Shown one piece after another: positions 31,844 through 40,118 of a stretch of 64,000 bases of DNA. The DNA is taken from contig SCPD01000004.1 in the NCBI GenBank assembly GCA_005502925.1, forward strand, positions 124,001 through 188,000, in the 5' to 3' direction. A program made the translations under genes and the position numbers. Every line of letters begins with the position of its first letter. The first letter of the stretch is position 1. This DNA is from Rhizobiales bacterium Y(2018) (GTDB taxonomy: Bacteria > Pseudomonadota > Alphaproteobacteria > Rhizobiales > Aestuariivirgaceae). Under the pieces are notes generated by a model. It had not been told where the DNA came from. It searched no databases and saw only the letters and a list, made by a program, of their open reading frames with translations.

Positions 31844-32401
31844 TTGGCATCCCGCCATTTCACTTTCGTGCTGTCGAGCGCCCGCCGCGACGGCAATACC
31901 GAGCTTCTGGCGCGGAAAGCGGCCGAGCATCTGCCTGCCGGCAGCGCGCTCGAATGGCTCAATCTGATCGACCTGCCGGTCCCGCCCTTCGAGGACATCC
32001 GTCACTCGGTCGGCGTCTATCCCGAGCCTCAGGGCAATGAGCGCGTGCTGTTCGACGCCACCTTGAAGGCCACCGATCTCGTCTTCGTCACACCACTCTA
32101 CTGGTACAGCGTGCCGGCAAGCGCCAAGCTCTATCTCGATTACTGGAGCGGCTGGCTGCGCGTGAAGGGCGCCGACTTCAAGGCCCGCATGGCCGGCAAA
32201 ACGATGTGGGGCGTGTCAGTGCTGTCGGACGAGGACCCGAAACGCGCCGATCCGCTCGTCGGCACGCTCGCCATCACCGCCGATTACCTAGCCATGAAAT
32301 TCGGCGGCGTCCTGCTCGGCTACGGCAATCGCCCCGATGACGTGCTGAACGATCAGGACGCTTTGACGCGCGCCCGGACATTTTTCCAATCTGCGGTTTG
32401 A
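31844..32401 (+). CDS. NAD(P)H-dependent FMN reductase/flavodoxin-fold oxidoreductase
   Basis: This protein of about 185 residues has the flavodoxin-like FMN fold: VLSSARRDGNTELLARKAAE binds the FMN phosphate, and FVTPLYWYSVPASAKLYLDY is the second flavin loop. The family includes quinone and azo reductases and flavin reductases. The best ribosome binding site, GGAGAAA, precedes a TTG at 31844; ATG at 31805 and 31781 are alternatives without such a site. It may supply FMNH2 to the island or act in redox defence. It is divergent from the LysR gene. Confidence 0.75.
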   Translation: MASRHFTFVLSSARRDGNTELLARKAAEHLPAGSALEWLNLIDLPVPPFEDIRHSVGVYPEPQGNERVLFDATLKATDLVFVTPLYWYSVPASAKLYLDYWSGWLRVKGADFKARMAGKTMWGVSVLSDEDPKRADPLVGTLAITADYLAMKFGGVLLGYGNRPDDVLNDQDALTRARTFFQSAV

Positions 32402-32506
32402 AGGCTTTCCCCGCAGCGAACGGCATGTGATCAAAAGTCACTCGACGCGCTCCGTTCGCCTCGCCAGACCAATAGCCCGAACAAATGACTATCCGGGGGA
32501 AATGTC

Positions 32507-33811
32507 ATGGCAGAGGCGAGCGTCGCGGGACAGGTTGTGATCGGCACCAGGGAGCGCGCCAAGGTGGCGCTGTCCTGTTTCCTGGGGTCGGCCATCGAGT
32601 GGTACGACTTCATGCTCTATGGCTTCCTGGCCCCGCTCGTCTTCGACAAGCTGTTCTTCCCCAATGCCGACCCGCTGGTCGGCACCATCGCAGTGCTCGG
32701 CATTTTCGCGATCGGTTTCGTCGCCCGGCCTTTGGGCGGCCTGTTCTTCGGCCATTTCGGCGACCGCCTCGGCCGCAAGCCGGTCATGGCCGCCACCTTG
32801 ATCCTGATGGGCCTGTCCACGACCGCCATCGGCCTCTTGCCCACATATGAGAGCTTAGGGCTCGGCGCCGCAATCCTGCTGCTCGCCTTACGCTTCCTGC
32901 AGGGCTTCGCGCTCGGCGGTGAATCGACCGGCGCCCCGGTGCTGATGCTGGAATCGGCGCCCGACGGCAAACGCGGCTTCTTCGCCTCGATCGCCCAATC
33001 CGGCAATTTCGCCGGCGTGGTGCTGGCGACGCTCGCCGTCTCCGTCGTGGCGGCCCTTCCCACTGATGTCCTGCTCGGCTGGGCGTGGCGCGTGCCGTTC
33101 CTGCTCAGCGTGGTGCTGGTAGGCCTCGGCTTCTTCGTGCGCCGCAAGGTGGAGGAATCGCCGGTGTTCCAGGCGGCGCGTCCCGCCCCTGCCCGCGTGC
33201 CGCTGCTCGAGGTGCTGGCGAAATATAAGCGCCCGGCTTTGCTCGTCTTCTGCTGCGCGCTCGCCGAATCGGGTGTCTTCTATCTCACCTCCATCTTCGG
33301 CCTTTCCTATGGCGTGAAGACACTCGGCATCGACAAGGCGGTGCTGCTGCAAGGCGTGCTCATCGGCAATGTCATCGCCATCGCCATGGTGCCGATCTTC
33401 GGCGCGCTGTCCGATCGCATCGGCAGGCGCTGGGTGCTGGGCACCGGCTTCGTGCTGGCGGGGCTCTATGTCGCTTTCCTGTTCTTCCCGCTGCTCGAGA
33501 CCAGGGAGACGCTTGCCATCGTCCTTGCCATGGCCATTCCGGGCGCCCTCATCCAGCCAATGCATATCGGTACGACCTCGAGCTTCTACCCTGAGCTGTT
33601 TCCCGATACGCGGGTGCGGTTCAGCGGCGTCTCGCTGGGCCGCCAGTTCGGCACGATCTTCGGCGGCGGGCTGATGCCGGTCGTCGCCGCGAGCCTCCTC
33701 GCTTGGAGCGGCGGCGATCTTCTTCCCGTTCTGCTCTATTTCAGCGTCGTCTCGGTCATCGCCGTCACCGCCGTGATCCTCGCCGAGGAAACCCGCCAGC
33801 GCGCCATCTGA
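32507..33811 (+). CDS. MFS transporter, metabolite:H+ symporter family
   Basis: This 434-residue protein has 12 predicted membrane segments. The N-terminal GSAIEWYDFMLYGFLAPLVF, ARPLGGLFFGHFGDRLGRK and LRFLQGFALGGESTGAPV are signatures of the MHS (ShiA/ProP/KgtP) subfamily of proton symporters for organic acids, shikimate or betaine. Start at 32507 follows CCGGGGGA. It lies just before the LacI-type regulator and on the same strand, so it may be unrelated to the downstream phosphatase operon. Substrate is unknown. Confidence 0.88.
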   Translation: MAEASVAGQVVIGTRERAKVALSCFLGSAIEWYDFMLYGFLAPLVFDKLFFPNADPLVGTIAVLGIFAIGFVARPLGGLFFGHFGDRLGRKPVMAATLILMGLSTTAIGLLPTYESLGLGAAILLLALRFLQGFALGGESTGAPVLMLESAPDGKRGFFASIAQSGNFAGVVLATLAVSVVAALPTDVLLGWAWRVPFLLSVVLVGLGFFVRRKVEESPVFQAARPAPARVPLLEVLAKYKRPALLVFCCALAESGVFYLTSIFGLSYGVKTLGIDKAVLLQGVLIGNVIAIAMVPIFGALSDRIGRRWVLGTGFVLAGLYVAFLFFPLLETRETLAIVLAMAIPGALIQPMHIGTTSSFYPELFPDTRVRFSGVSLGRQFGTIFGGGLMPVVAASLLAWSGGDLLPVLLYFSVVSVIAVTAVILAEETRQRAI

Positions 33812-33828
33812 AATCATCCTTGCCAAGC

Positions 33829-33854
33829 GTGCAAAATATTGCACACTTGTGCAA
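33829..33854. promoter_or_regulatory. Triple half-site operator overlapping the lacI-type gene start
   Basis: GTGCAA (33829-33834), TTGCAC (33839-33844) and GTGCAA (33849-33854) are spaced by 4 bases each, making two overlapping perfect palindromes. The last base is the A of the ATG at 33854. The same TTGCAC-N4-GTGCAA palindrome recurs before the transporter operon at 44306. This strongly suggests the binding site of the LacI-type protein encoded here, with autorepression. Confidence 0.75.
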
Positions 33855-34858
33855 TGGTTCAGAACAAGGCCTTTGTCAGCGCCCAACAGGTCGCCGAGCT
33901 CGCCGGCGTGTCGCGCTCCGCCGTGTCGCGTACCTTCACCGAAGGCGCGAGCGTCTCGGAAGCGACCCGCAAGAAGGTTCTGCACGCCGCCGAGACGCTC
34001 GGTTATCACGTCAATCATCTGGCGCGCAGCCTGATCAATGAAAAAAGCGGCATCGTCTGCCTGATCGGCGCCGACATCAGCACGCCCTATCAGGGCCGCA
34101 TCGTCGAGACGATGACGCGGCGGCTGCAGGCCATCAACCGCGTCGCCATGATCATCAACACCTCGAGCACCAGCGAAAGCGTCGAGGCCGCCTTGCGCCA
34201 GACCTTGAACTATCGCGCCGAGGCCACCATCGTGCTCTCCGGCAAGCCGCCCGCCTCGCTCATCCGGACCTGCGTCAATAGCGGCCAGCATGTCATCCTG
34301 ATCAACCGCGACGATCCGGTGAGCGGACCGACCAGCATCACCCTCGACAATCAAGGTGCGGCGCGCGAGGCTTTCCACATGCTGAAACGCGCCGGCTGCC
34401 GCAATTTCGCGGTGATCTCGTCGGAAGCCGGCACGCCGAGCCTCGTCGGGCGCGAGACGGCTTTCGTCAAAGCCGCCAAGGATGCGGGCTTCGCCGCCTC
34501 CGCCATACGGCACGGGCCGACCGCCTATGCCTCGGGCTATGAAGCGGGCCGCCTCGTTCTGGCGCGTCATGACCGGCCCGATGGCGTCTTCTGCGTGACC
34601 GATCTCATGGCCTGCGGTTTCATGGATGCGGCGCGCACCGAATTCGCCCTCGCCATCCCGGAGAATCTCTGCGTCGTCGGCTTCGACGACATCGACCAGG
34701 CGAGTTGGGCCTCCTACAATCTGACCACCTTTCGCCAGCCGATCGAGCAGATCGCCGATCATGCGGTGGCGCTGCTGAGCGCCGACGAGCCCGAGGCCCG
34801 AAGCCCTATCGCCTTTCAGGCGCCGCCGGTCTGGCGGCGTTCGGTTCGGCCACGGTGA
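33854..34858 (+). CDS. LacI-family transcriptional regulator
   Basis: This 334-residue repressor-type protein has a LacI helix-turn-helix (QQVAELAGVSRSAVSRTFTE) and a hinge helix (HVNHLARSLI), followed by a periplasmic-binding-protein-like effector domain (DDPVSGPTSITLDNQGAAR, VVGFDDIDQASWASYNLTT). It should bind a small sugar-like or phosphorylated effector. The ATG at 33854 sits inside its presumed operator and has no Shine-Dalgarno, so translation may be leaderless; a TTG at 33839 is less likely. Its 3' end overlaps the convergent phosphoesterase gene by 43 bases. Shared palindromes link it to the operon at 34816-44218. Confidence 0.9.
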   Translation: MVQNKAFVSAQQVAELAGVSRSAVSRTFTEGASVSEATRKKVLHAAETLGYHVNHLARSLINEKSGIVCLIGADISTPYQGRIVETMTRRLQAINRVAMIINTSSTSESVEAALRQTLNYRAEATIVLSGKPPASLIRTCVNSGQHVILINRDDPVSGPTSITLDNQGAAREAFHMLKRAGCRNFAVISSEAGTPSLVGRETAFVKAAKDAGFAASAIRHGPTAYASGYEAGRLVLARHDRPDGVFCVTDLMACGFMDAARTEFALAIPENLCVVGFDDIDQASWASYNLTTFRQPIEQIADHAVALLSADEPEARSPIAFQAPPVWRRSVRPR

Positions 34859-36501
34859 CGCGACAGATCCTCGACCGCGCCGTCGCGCAGGTCGATCGTG
34901 AAATCGGCTGACGGATTGCCGTCGAGTCCGGCACCCATGAGGCGCATGAATTTCGCCAGTTGCGCCTGCAGGCTGTTCGGCAGCCAGGATCTGTCCGCCT
35001 GATAACGCCGGACCAGCGCCCGATAACGTGCGATGCGCTCGGGCGAAATGAAATCCAGCGCCAGGTTATTGGCCTTGCGCAGCCGGTACCAGTCGGTGAT
35101 CATGTCGAGCAAGGTCAGCTGGTCGTCCGGAACACGCGGCCCGATCTCTTCCGCCAGCAAAGATCTCGGATCGCCGGCGATCCGGTCGAGCTCGGCGAGG
35201 CTGAGCATCGGCGCCAGACGCGCCAGATCGGCTGGCCATTCCTTGGGCAGATAACGCTCGCGCACCAGAAGCGCCAGATGACGGTCGAGAAAGTCCGCGT
35301 GATCCGCCGCGCCCGTCAGACCTTCGCAATCTGCTTCCGCGCGGTAGAACGGAAAGGCGACGTCATAGCCAGGAACATCGTCGATCCGCACCGTCTCGAC
35401 TGCAAGTCTCTCCGCCTCGATATCCACCAGCTTATAGGCCGGTGGAAAAGCGACCATGGACGGCACCGCGACATTCACGAGGAATTCGTCACTGTCATGG
35501 AAGACTGCCGTGTGATTGACATGCAGATGGCCGCCGAAATGAACCTTGATGCCGGTTGCCGCCGCCGTTTCGGCGACGGCCCGGACCGGCACCCGGCGCA
35601 ATGAATCACTCATGCCGAACAATGCCATTTCATCGGCGAGCGCGCCGTTCGACGGGTTGATCATCGGATAATGCGAGAAAACGATCAGCTTTTTCTTCTG
35701 CTCACGGGCGCGGCGCGCGACATCGCTCATCCAGTCGAAAATGAAGGGCTTGTGGCGCAGCATCGCGTTCCAGCCGGCGCTGGTGCTGTCATGATAGCTC
35801 GCTTCCCGCGTGGGATCGAGGTCGCCATTACGTGGCTCGAACACATTGGCGTCGAGCGAAAGAACCCAGAGCCCGGCAACGGGCTCGACCAGATAGGAGG
35901 CATCGATCATATGCCGCTCGGTTGCGCCGTCGGCCGAGCGGATGACGAAGCCGCGTTTACCGAGATCGTCGTCGCTTCCGAAAGGGCTTTCCCAATAGAG
36001 ATCGGAAGCCTGCCGGAAGAAACCGAAGGACGCCATGTCGGCGAGCGCCTTTGCATAGCCGCTGCAATACATGTCCGCGGAGATGAAACGCGCGACCGAG
36101 TCGCCTTGCGGCACACCTTCATCACTGGTCACCAGCACATGGCTTCCGTCGCTGTTGAGGAAACGTCTACTCTGATGCCGGCCTTGAATGGCGTAGAGAT
36201 CGTGATTACCGGGCGTCGCCAGAAAACGCAAACCGTGGCGGCGCGTATAATCCTCGAGGAGTGCCGTGGTTCTCGCCATGGTGGCGCGCTGCCCGTCATC
36301 CGAGAGATCGCCGGCGATGATGACGAGCGCGATACCGCGCCGGACGATGTCGTCGAGCAACGCCCTCAGCGCCGGACCACTTTCATTGAAGACCCGCGTC
36401 GAGGCGATGCTGTCGGCGAAGCTGCGGAATGCCGGCCCTTCCAGGCCAGGCCAGGATGCGACATCGTGGAAATGCGGGTCGGCGATGACGGCGATTTTCA
36501 T
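34816..36501 (-). CDS. Calcineurin-like metallophosphoesterase
   Basis: This 561-residue protein has the dimetal phosphoesterase motifs in order: ADPHFHD near residue 7, IIAGDLSDDGQR near 63, GNHDLYA near 98, FSHYPM near 280 and GGHLHVNH near 325. These residues bind the two metals and activate water to hydrolyse phosphodiesters or monoesters. Length exceeds the minimal domain by about 200 C-terminal residues of unknown function. No signal peptide is visible, so it is likely cytoplasmic. It is the last gene of the transporter operon, one base after the preceding stop. Confidence 0.88.
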   Translation of the reverse strand: MKIAVIADPHFHDVASWPGLEGPAFRSFADSIASTRVFNESGPALRALLDDIVRRGIALVIIAGDLSDDGQRATMARTTALLEDYTRRHGLRFLATPGNHDLYAIQGRHQSRRFLNSDGSHVLVTSDEGVPQGDSVARFISADMYCSGYAKALADMASFGFFRQASDLYWESPFGSDDDLGKRGFVIRSADGATERHMIDASYLVEPVAGLWVLSLDANVFEPRNGDLDPTREASYHDSTSAGWNAMLRHKPFIFDWMSDVARRAREQKKKLIVFSHYPMINPSNGALADEMALFGMSDSLRRVPVRAVAETAAATGIKVHFGGHLHVNHTAVFHDSDEFLVNVAVPSMVAFPPAYKLVDIEAERLAVETVRIDDVPGYDVAFPFYRAEADCEGLTGAADHADFLDRHLALLVRERYLPKEWPADLARLAPMLSLAELDRIAGDPRSLLAEEIGPRVPDDQLTLLDMITDWYRLRKANNLALDFISPERIARYRALVRRYQADRSWLPNSLQAQLAKFMRLMGAGLDGNPSADFTIDLRDGAVEDLSRHRGRTERRQTGGA

Positions 36502-36502
36502 G

Positions 36503-37282
36503 TCATTCGAGCGCGATGCCGGTCGCCGCACTGATGCCGGCCGCTATGCCAGGTGCCGCGGCGAGCACCGCACCACCTTGCGTCAGGCCCTCCGGGTGAA
36601 GGAATGGCCCCACGAGACCACCCGCCTCCTTCACCAGCAACAGGCCGGCGAGACAATCCCAGGGATGCATATGCAGCTCGGCATAGGCATCCGAGCGGCC
36701 ATCGGCGACGAAAGCGAGGCCGAGTGCTCCAGAAGCGGCGCGCCGCACATTGGCGCCGCGCCGCAGGATCTCGGCCACCGCATTCAGGAAGAGCGAGTCG
36801 GGCCGGCGATTGGACCAGCCGAGCTCGACCGACGCCGCATCGAAGCTCGTCGTAGCCGCGACGGTGATCGGCGCGCCATTGCGCGTGGCGCCTTGGCCGC
36901 GTTGCGCGAAATAAAGCTCATCGACGCTCGGATTATAGATGGCGCCGATTTCGGTCGCGCCGTTGCTGACGAACGCAATGGATATGCAGAAATGCGGTAT
37001 GCCGCGCGCGAAATTCGCGGTGCCGTCGATCGGATCGAGCACCCAGCAATCGGGCCTGATCACGCCGCCGGTCTCCTCGCCGAGGAACCCGTCTTCGGGA
37101 AAGGCTTCGGCAAGACGCGCCTTGAAATGTGCCTCCACCGCCATGTCGGTTTCGGTGAGGAAATCCTGCGGCCCTTTCATGCCGAAGCCCGGTGCGCGGC
37201 GGGCAAAGCCGTCACGGGCAATGGCGCCGGCGCTGAGCGCCACGTCACGGCAGAAATCGGCGCGTCGGTCGAGATCGATCAT
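36503..37282 (-). CDS. Inositol monophosphatase-family phosphatase (second copy)
   Basis: This 259-residue enzyme has the Mg-dependent phosphatase motifs GEETGG (near residue 68), DPIDGTANFARG (near 82) and HPWDCLAGLLLVKEAGG (near 205). The metal-binding Glu and Asp residues are intact. It belongs to the SuhB/HisN/CysQ superfamily, whose members release phosphate from inositol phosphates, histidinol phosphate, fructose bisphosphate or PAP. Its start overlaps the end of the preceding paralog by 4 bases. Together the two copies may form a heteromer or act on successive intermediates. Confidence 0.88.
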   Translation of the reverse strand: MIDLDRRADFCRDVALSAGAIARDGFARRAPGFGMKGPQDFLTETDMAVEAHFKARLAEAFPEDGFLGEETGGVIRPDCWVLDPIDGTANFARGIPHFCISIAFVSNGATEIGAIYNPSVDELYFAQRGQGATRNGAPITVAATTSFDAASVELGWSNRRPDSLFLNAVAEILRRGANVRRAASGALGLAFVADGRSDAYAELHMHPWDCLAGLLLVKEAGGLVGPFLHPEGLTQGGAVLAAAPGIAAGISAATGIALE

Positions 37283-38112
37283 GCCGGCACCACCGCGTCG
37301 ATGTCCCGCGCGATCCGCTGCAAGGTCGGGTAGTTTGCGCCAGCGCCCGTGGCGACATAGCCGGGACACAGAAAGTCCGGCGTGCCTTTCGCCGCCTTGC
37401 CGAGGCCGAGCGGCACATAACGTCCGCCGGCCTGGCGCAGGATGAGGATGCCCGCCGTCACGTCCCAGGCATTGACGCCGGTGCCCATGGCTGCATCCAT
37501 CCACCCGGCCGCGATATGGGCAAGGGCCAGCGCAGCACTTCCCGGCCGCCGGAGCGTCGAGAAATTCTCGACGAGATCGGCGAAGTTGGCGAGCGCCGCC
37601 TCGCGCCCGTCACGGCGGAAGTCACGCCCGACCGGGTAGCCGGTGATCAGCGTCGCCTGCTTCTCATCCGCGATCGCCCGCGAGCGCAATTTCTCGTCAT
37701 TGAGATAGGCGCCGGACAGGTCGCCCCGGAACAGGAGATTGGCCACCGGATCATAGATGGCGCCGGCGACGATCTCATCATCGATCACCGCGCCGACCGA
37801 AACGCACCAGAAAGCGAGGCCGCGCGCGAAATTCGATGTCCCGTCGATCGGATCGACATACCAGCGGATCCGGCCAGTGCCGCTCGTCCCCGCCTCCTCA
37901 CCGACCACCACCGAATCCGGCACTTCCGCGAGAATGAATTCGCGGATCGCCGCTTCCGACTGGCGGTCATATTGAGTGACCACGTCATGCAGGTCGCGCT
38001 TGTAATCGACTTCGATCGTCGAACGGAAGGCAGCGAGCAGCGGCTCACGCATCAATTGCGCCGCCCGGCAGGCGACATCGGCCAGGCGCTGGGATTGGGT
38101 GATGTCGATCAT
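37279..38112 (-). CDS. Inositol monophosphatase-family phosphatase (first copy)
   Basis: This 277-residue enzyme shows GEEAGTSG, DPIDGTSNFARG and NAWDVTAGILILRQAGG, the complete metal-site motifs of the inositol monophosphatase superfamily. It is a paralog of the next gene, clearly diverged, so not a recent tandem copy. The start overlaps the HAD gene end by 4 bases. The context (importer plus four phosphatases) makes an imported phosphorylated polyol or sugar the best guess; PAP or histidinol phosphate would not explain the neighbours. Confidence 0.88.
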   Translation of the reverse strand: MIDITQSQRLADVACRAAQLMREPLLAAFRSTIEVDYKRDLHDVVTQYDRQSEAAIREFILAEVPDSVVVGEEAGTSGTGRIRWYVDPIDGTSNFARGLAFWCVSVGAVIDDEIVAGAIYDPVANLLFRGDLSGAYLNDEKLRSRAIADEKQATLITGYPVGRDFRRDGREAALANFADLVENFSTLRRPGSAALALAHIAAGWMDAAMGTGVNAWDVTAGILILRQAGGRYVPLGLGKAAKGTPDFLCPGYVATGAGANYPTLQRIARDIDAVVPA

Positions 38113-38900
38113 GCTGCAATTCCACGCAATGCCGCCTTGAACAATTCCAGCAGACCCACGGGGTCGGCGACGACCGCATCGGGATGAAGCTTCAATTCGT
38201 AAGGCATTTTGTAGGTATCATTCGCTTCCATGAGAATGGCGCCGCCAATGCCGGCGCGCTGGCCGCACAGGACATCACGGTCGAAATTGTCGCCGACATA
38301 CCAGGCTTGCGCCGGATCGACGCCGAGCGCCCGCGTCGCCAGCAGGATCATTTCCGGATTGGGCTTGCGCACACGCACCTTGTCGCTGTGGATCTCGACC
38401 GCGAAGCGCCGGGTAAGTCCATGGGCTTCAAGATAGTCGAGATGCACCTGCCCCGACAGCGCATTGCTGACGATGCCGACCGGCACATTGGCTGCATCCG
38501 CCGCGTCGAGCAGATCGAGCAAGCCTCTTCTGATCTCACGATGGCTTTTCATATGGCCCATCTGCCGGCAGAGCTCCGCGGCATTCGCCACCACGACCTC
38601 GCGCGCTGCTCTAGGCCAGTCGCCGCCGACGAAATCGCCCCAGAATTCCTCATGCGTCAGCTCACGCGGCGCGAAAGGACGCGACATGGCGTCCTTCCAA
38701 TGCGAATCCGCCTTGGCCCCCGCTTTGATGTCATCGGCGATCTGCTCGACCACCGGCACCGCGATGCCCGCCTGATCGAGAAGGCCGCGCACATGTTCCG
38801 CGAGCTTCCGCTCCCAGCCGGGCTGATGCGAGGTCAGCACGATGACGCCTCCGAAATCGAGAAGCAAAGCGCGCGGTCGGACGAGATTTTTTACAGTCAC
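38109..38900 (-). CDS. HAD-superfamily hydrolase
   Basis: This 263-residue protein has HAD motif I as LLLDFGGVIV (the second acidic residue of DxD is replaced by Gly), motif II in GIVSNA, a Lys near KPNPEM and motif IV in YVGDNFDRD. Some HAD phosphatases have Gly in DFGGV and still hydrolyse phosphate esters; others in this form are haloacid dehalogenase-like. Given the operon, phosphatase activity is likely. A hairpin separates it from the upstream binding-protein gene. Confidence 0.82.
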   Translation of the reverse strand: MTVKNLVRPRALLLDFGGVIVLTSHQPGWERKLAEHVRGLLDQAGIAVPVVEQIADDIKAGAKADSHWKDAMSRPFAPRELTHEEFWGDFVGGDWPRAAREVVVANAAELCRQMGHMKSHREIRRGLLDLLDAADAANVPVGIVSNALSGQVHLDYLEAHGLTRRFAVEIHSDKVRVRKPNPEMILLATRALGVDPAQAWYVGDNFDRDVLCGQRAGIGGAILMEANDTYKMPYELKLHPDAVVADPVGLLELFKAALRGIAA

Positions 38901-38931
38901 CTTAGAGAAATCTCCTTATCAAAAATCAGGG

Positions 38932-38976
38932 AAGCCGGGATGGAAGCGGAGGACTATGCCTCTCCCACCCCGGCTT
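38932..38976 (-). terminator. Hairpin after the second binding-protein gene
   Basis: AAGCCGGGATGG near 38932-38943 pairs with CCACCCCGGCTT at 38965-38976, with inner GAGG/CCTC pairing. On the minus strand it is followed by CCCTGATTTTTG. It lies 10 bases after the stop of the second binding-protein gene within the operon, so it probably causes partial termination or protects the upstream mRNA, favouring binding proteins and transporter over the phosphatases. Confidence 0.65.
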
Positions 38977-38985
38977 GATGGCGCA

Positions 38986-40107
38986 TTATTTTTTGTAATT
39001 GACGCGCCACAGATCCTGCCAATCCTGACGCGTGTCCCAATCGGCGAGCGCCGAGGACGTGTCATATTGCTGCAGCTTGTCGAGCACCTTGCCAATGCCG
39101 GAGGGCTCGTCCGCCGGCAGCTTGATATCGGGATTGGTCGGCAGCTTGCCGTCCTTGACTTGCGGCGCGATGCCTTCCTCGGTCAGCACATAGTGGATGA
39201 ACAGCTTCGATGCATTGGGGCTTTTGGTCCCGCTGGCGATCAGGCCGAGCTTCACATAGGTCCAGCCCGGCCAGGGCGCCAGATCGGTGCAGAGCCCGAG
39301 CTTGTAGCCCTTGTCGGCATTGTCGCGGAACTTGGCCGAGCTCATCAGGCCGAAGAACGGCTCTTTCTGACCTGGCGCCCCGACCGCTTCCGAGATTGCA
39401 TCGTCGCTGTCGGCGATGAGCGGCGCATTGGCGGCGAAGCTCTTCACCCAGATCGCCATGGCGCTGTCCGACCCGGATTCGATCTCCTTGCCGAAATGGG
39501 CCTTATAGGCGGTCTTCATCTGGCCGTCGTCATGCATCGCGGTCTGATTGAACCAGTCCGTATAGGTGCCTTTCGACAGCGGATCATAGAAGGCGACCTT
39601 GCCTTTCCATTTAGCCTCGGTCAGCTCCCAGATGTTCTTCACCGGGCAGGCGCCATGGACCTCGGTGTTGTAAGCCCAGACGCTGGCATTGGTGGTGACA
39701 GCGAGCGGGTTCTGGAATTTCGCCGGGATCTTGGCTTCCATGTCGGGCGGCAGCCAGCTCTCGACGAACTTCTGCGGCAGAAGCTGCGCCAGTCCCGCCG
39801 GCGCGTCGCTGATCAGCACGACATCGCCTTTGACGTTCTTCGCCTGTCCTTCGCGGATGATCATTTCCAGCTGGCCGCTCGCCGACACCTTGATGCCCGT
39901 CGCCTGCACGCCGTATTTCTTGCTGAAATTCTCGGCCATCTCGACGATCTTGCCGGTGCTGTCATAGATGTTGATCGGCGCTTCCTTCTTCGCCGCCGCG
40001 ATCAGCGCCTCGAGATCGAACTCCTCGGCGCCTGCCGTGGCGGCTGGGATAACAAGAAACGCCGCCAGCGCGACCAGCAGAAGTCTCCCTTCACATGCTT
40101 GCTTCAT
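38986..40107 (-). CDS. Periplasmic substrate-binding protein, AfuA/ferric-type (second tandem copy)
   Basis: This 373-residue extracellular binding protein has a signal peptide (MKQACEGRLLLVALAAFLV, cleavage near AGAEE). It belongs to the AfuA/FbpA cluster. It is a paralog of the protein encoded just upstream: both share FDLEALIAAAKKEAPIN-type starts, IREGQAKNVKGDV, the NIWELTEAKWKGKV stretch and a common end (TRQDWQDLWRVNYKK or similar). In AfuA, an originally iron-annotated protein, the ligand is a hexose or heptose phosphate. The duplicate may bind a related but different ligand. Confidence 0.88.
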   Translation of the reverse strand: MKQACEGRLLLVALAAFLVIPAATAGAEEFDLEALIAAAKKEAPINIYDSTGKIVEMAENFSKKYGVQATGIKVSASGQLEMIIREGQAKNVKGDVVLISDAPAGLAQLLPQKFVESWLPPDMEAKIPAKFQNPLAVTTNASVWAYNTEVHGACPVKNIWELTEAKWKGKVAFYDPLSKGTYTDWFNQTAMHDDGQMKTAYKAHFGKEIESGSDSAMAIWVKSFAANAPLIADSDDAISEAVGAPGQKEPFFGLMSSAKFRDNADKGYKLGLCTDLAPWPGWTYVKLGLIASGTKSPNASKLFIHYVLTEEGIAPQVKDGKLPTNPDIKLPADEPSGIGKVLDKLQQYDTSSALADWDTRQDWQDLWRVNYKK

Positions 40108-40118
40108 GGTCTCCTCCC

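Noticed and set aside
32888-34762. A 624-codon open frame on the minus strand
   Set aside because: It lies opposite the MFS transporter and LacI genes, both unmistakable; the translated text is rich in His, Asp and Gly as in antisense shadows.
36503-38112. Recent tandem duplication of the IMPase genes
   Set aside because: The two proteins share only motif-level similarity.
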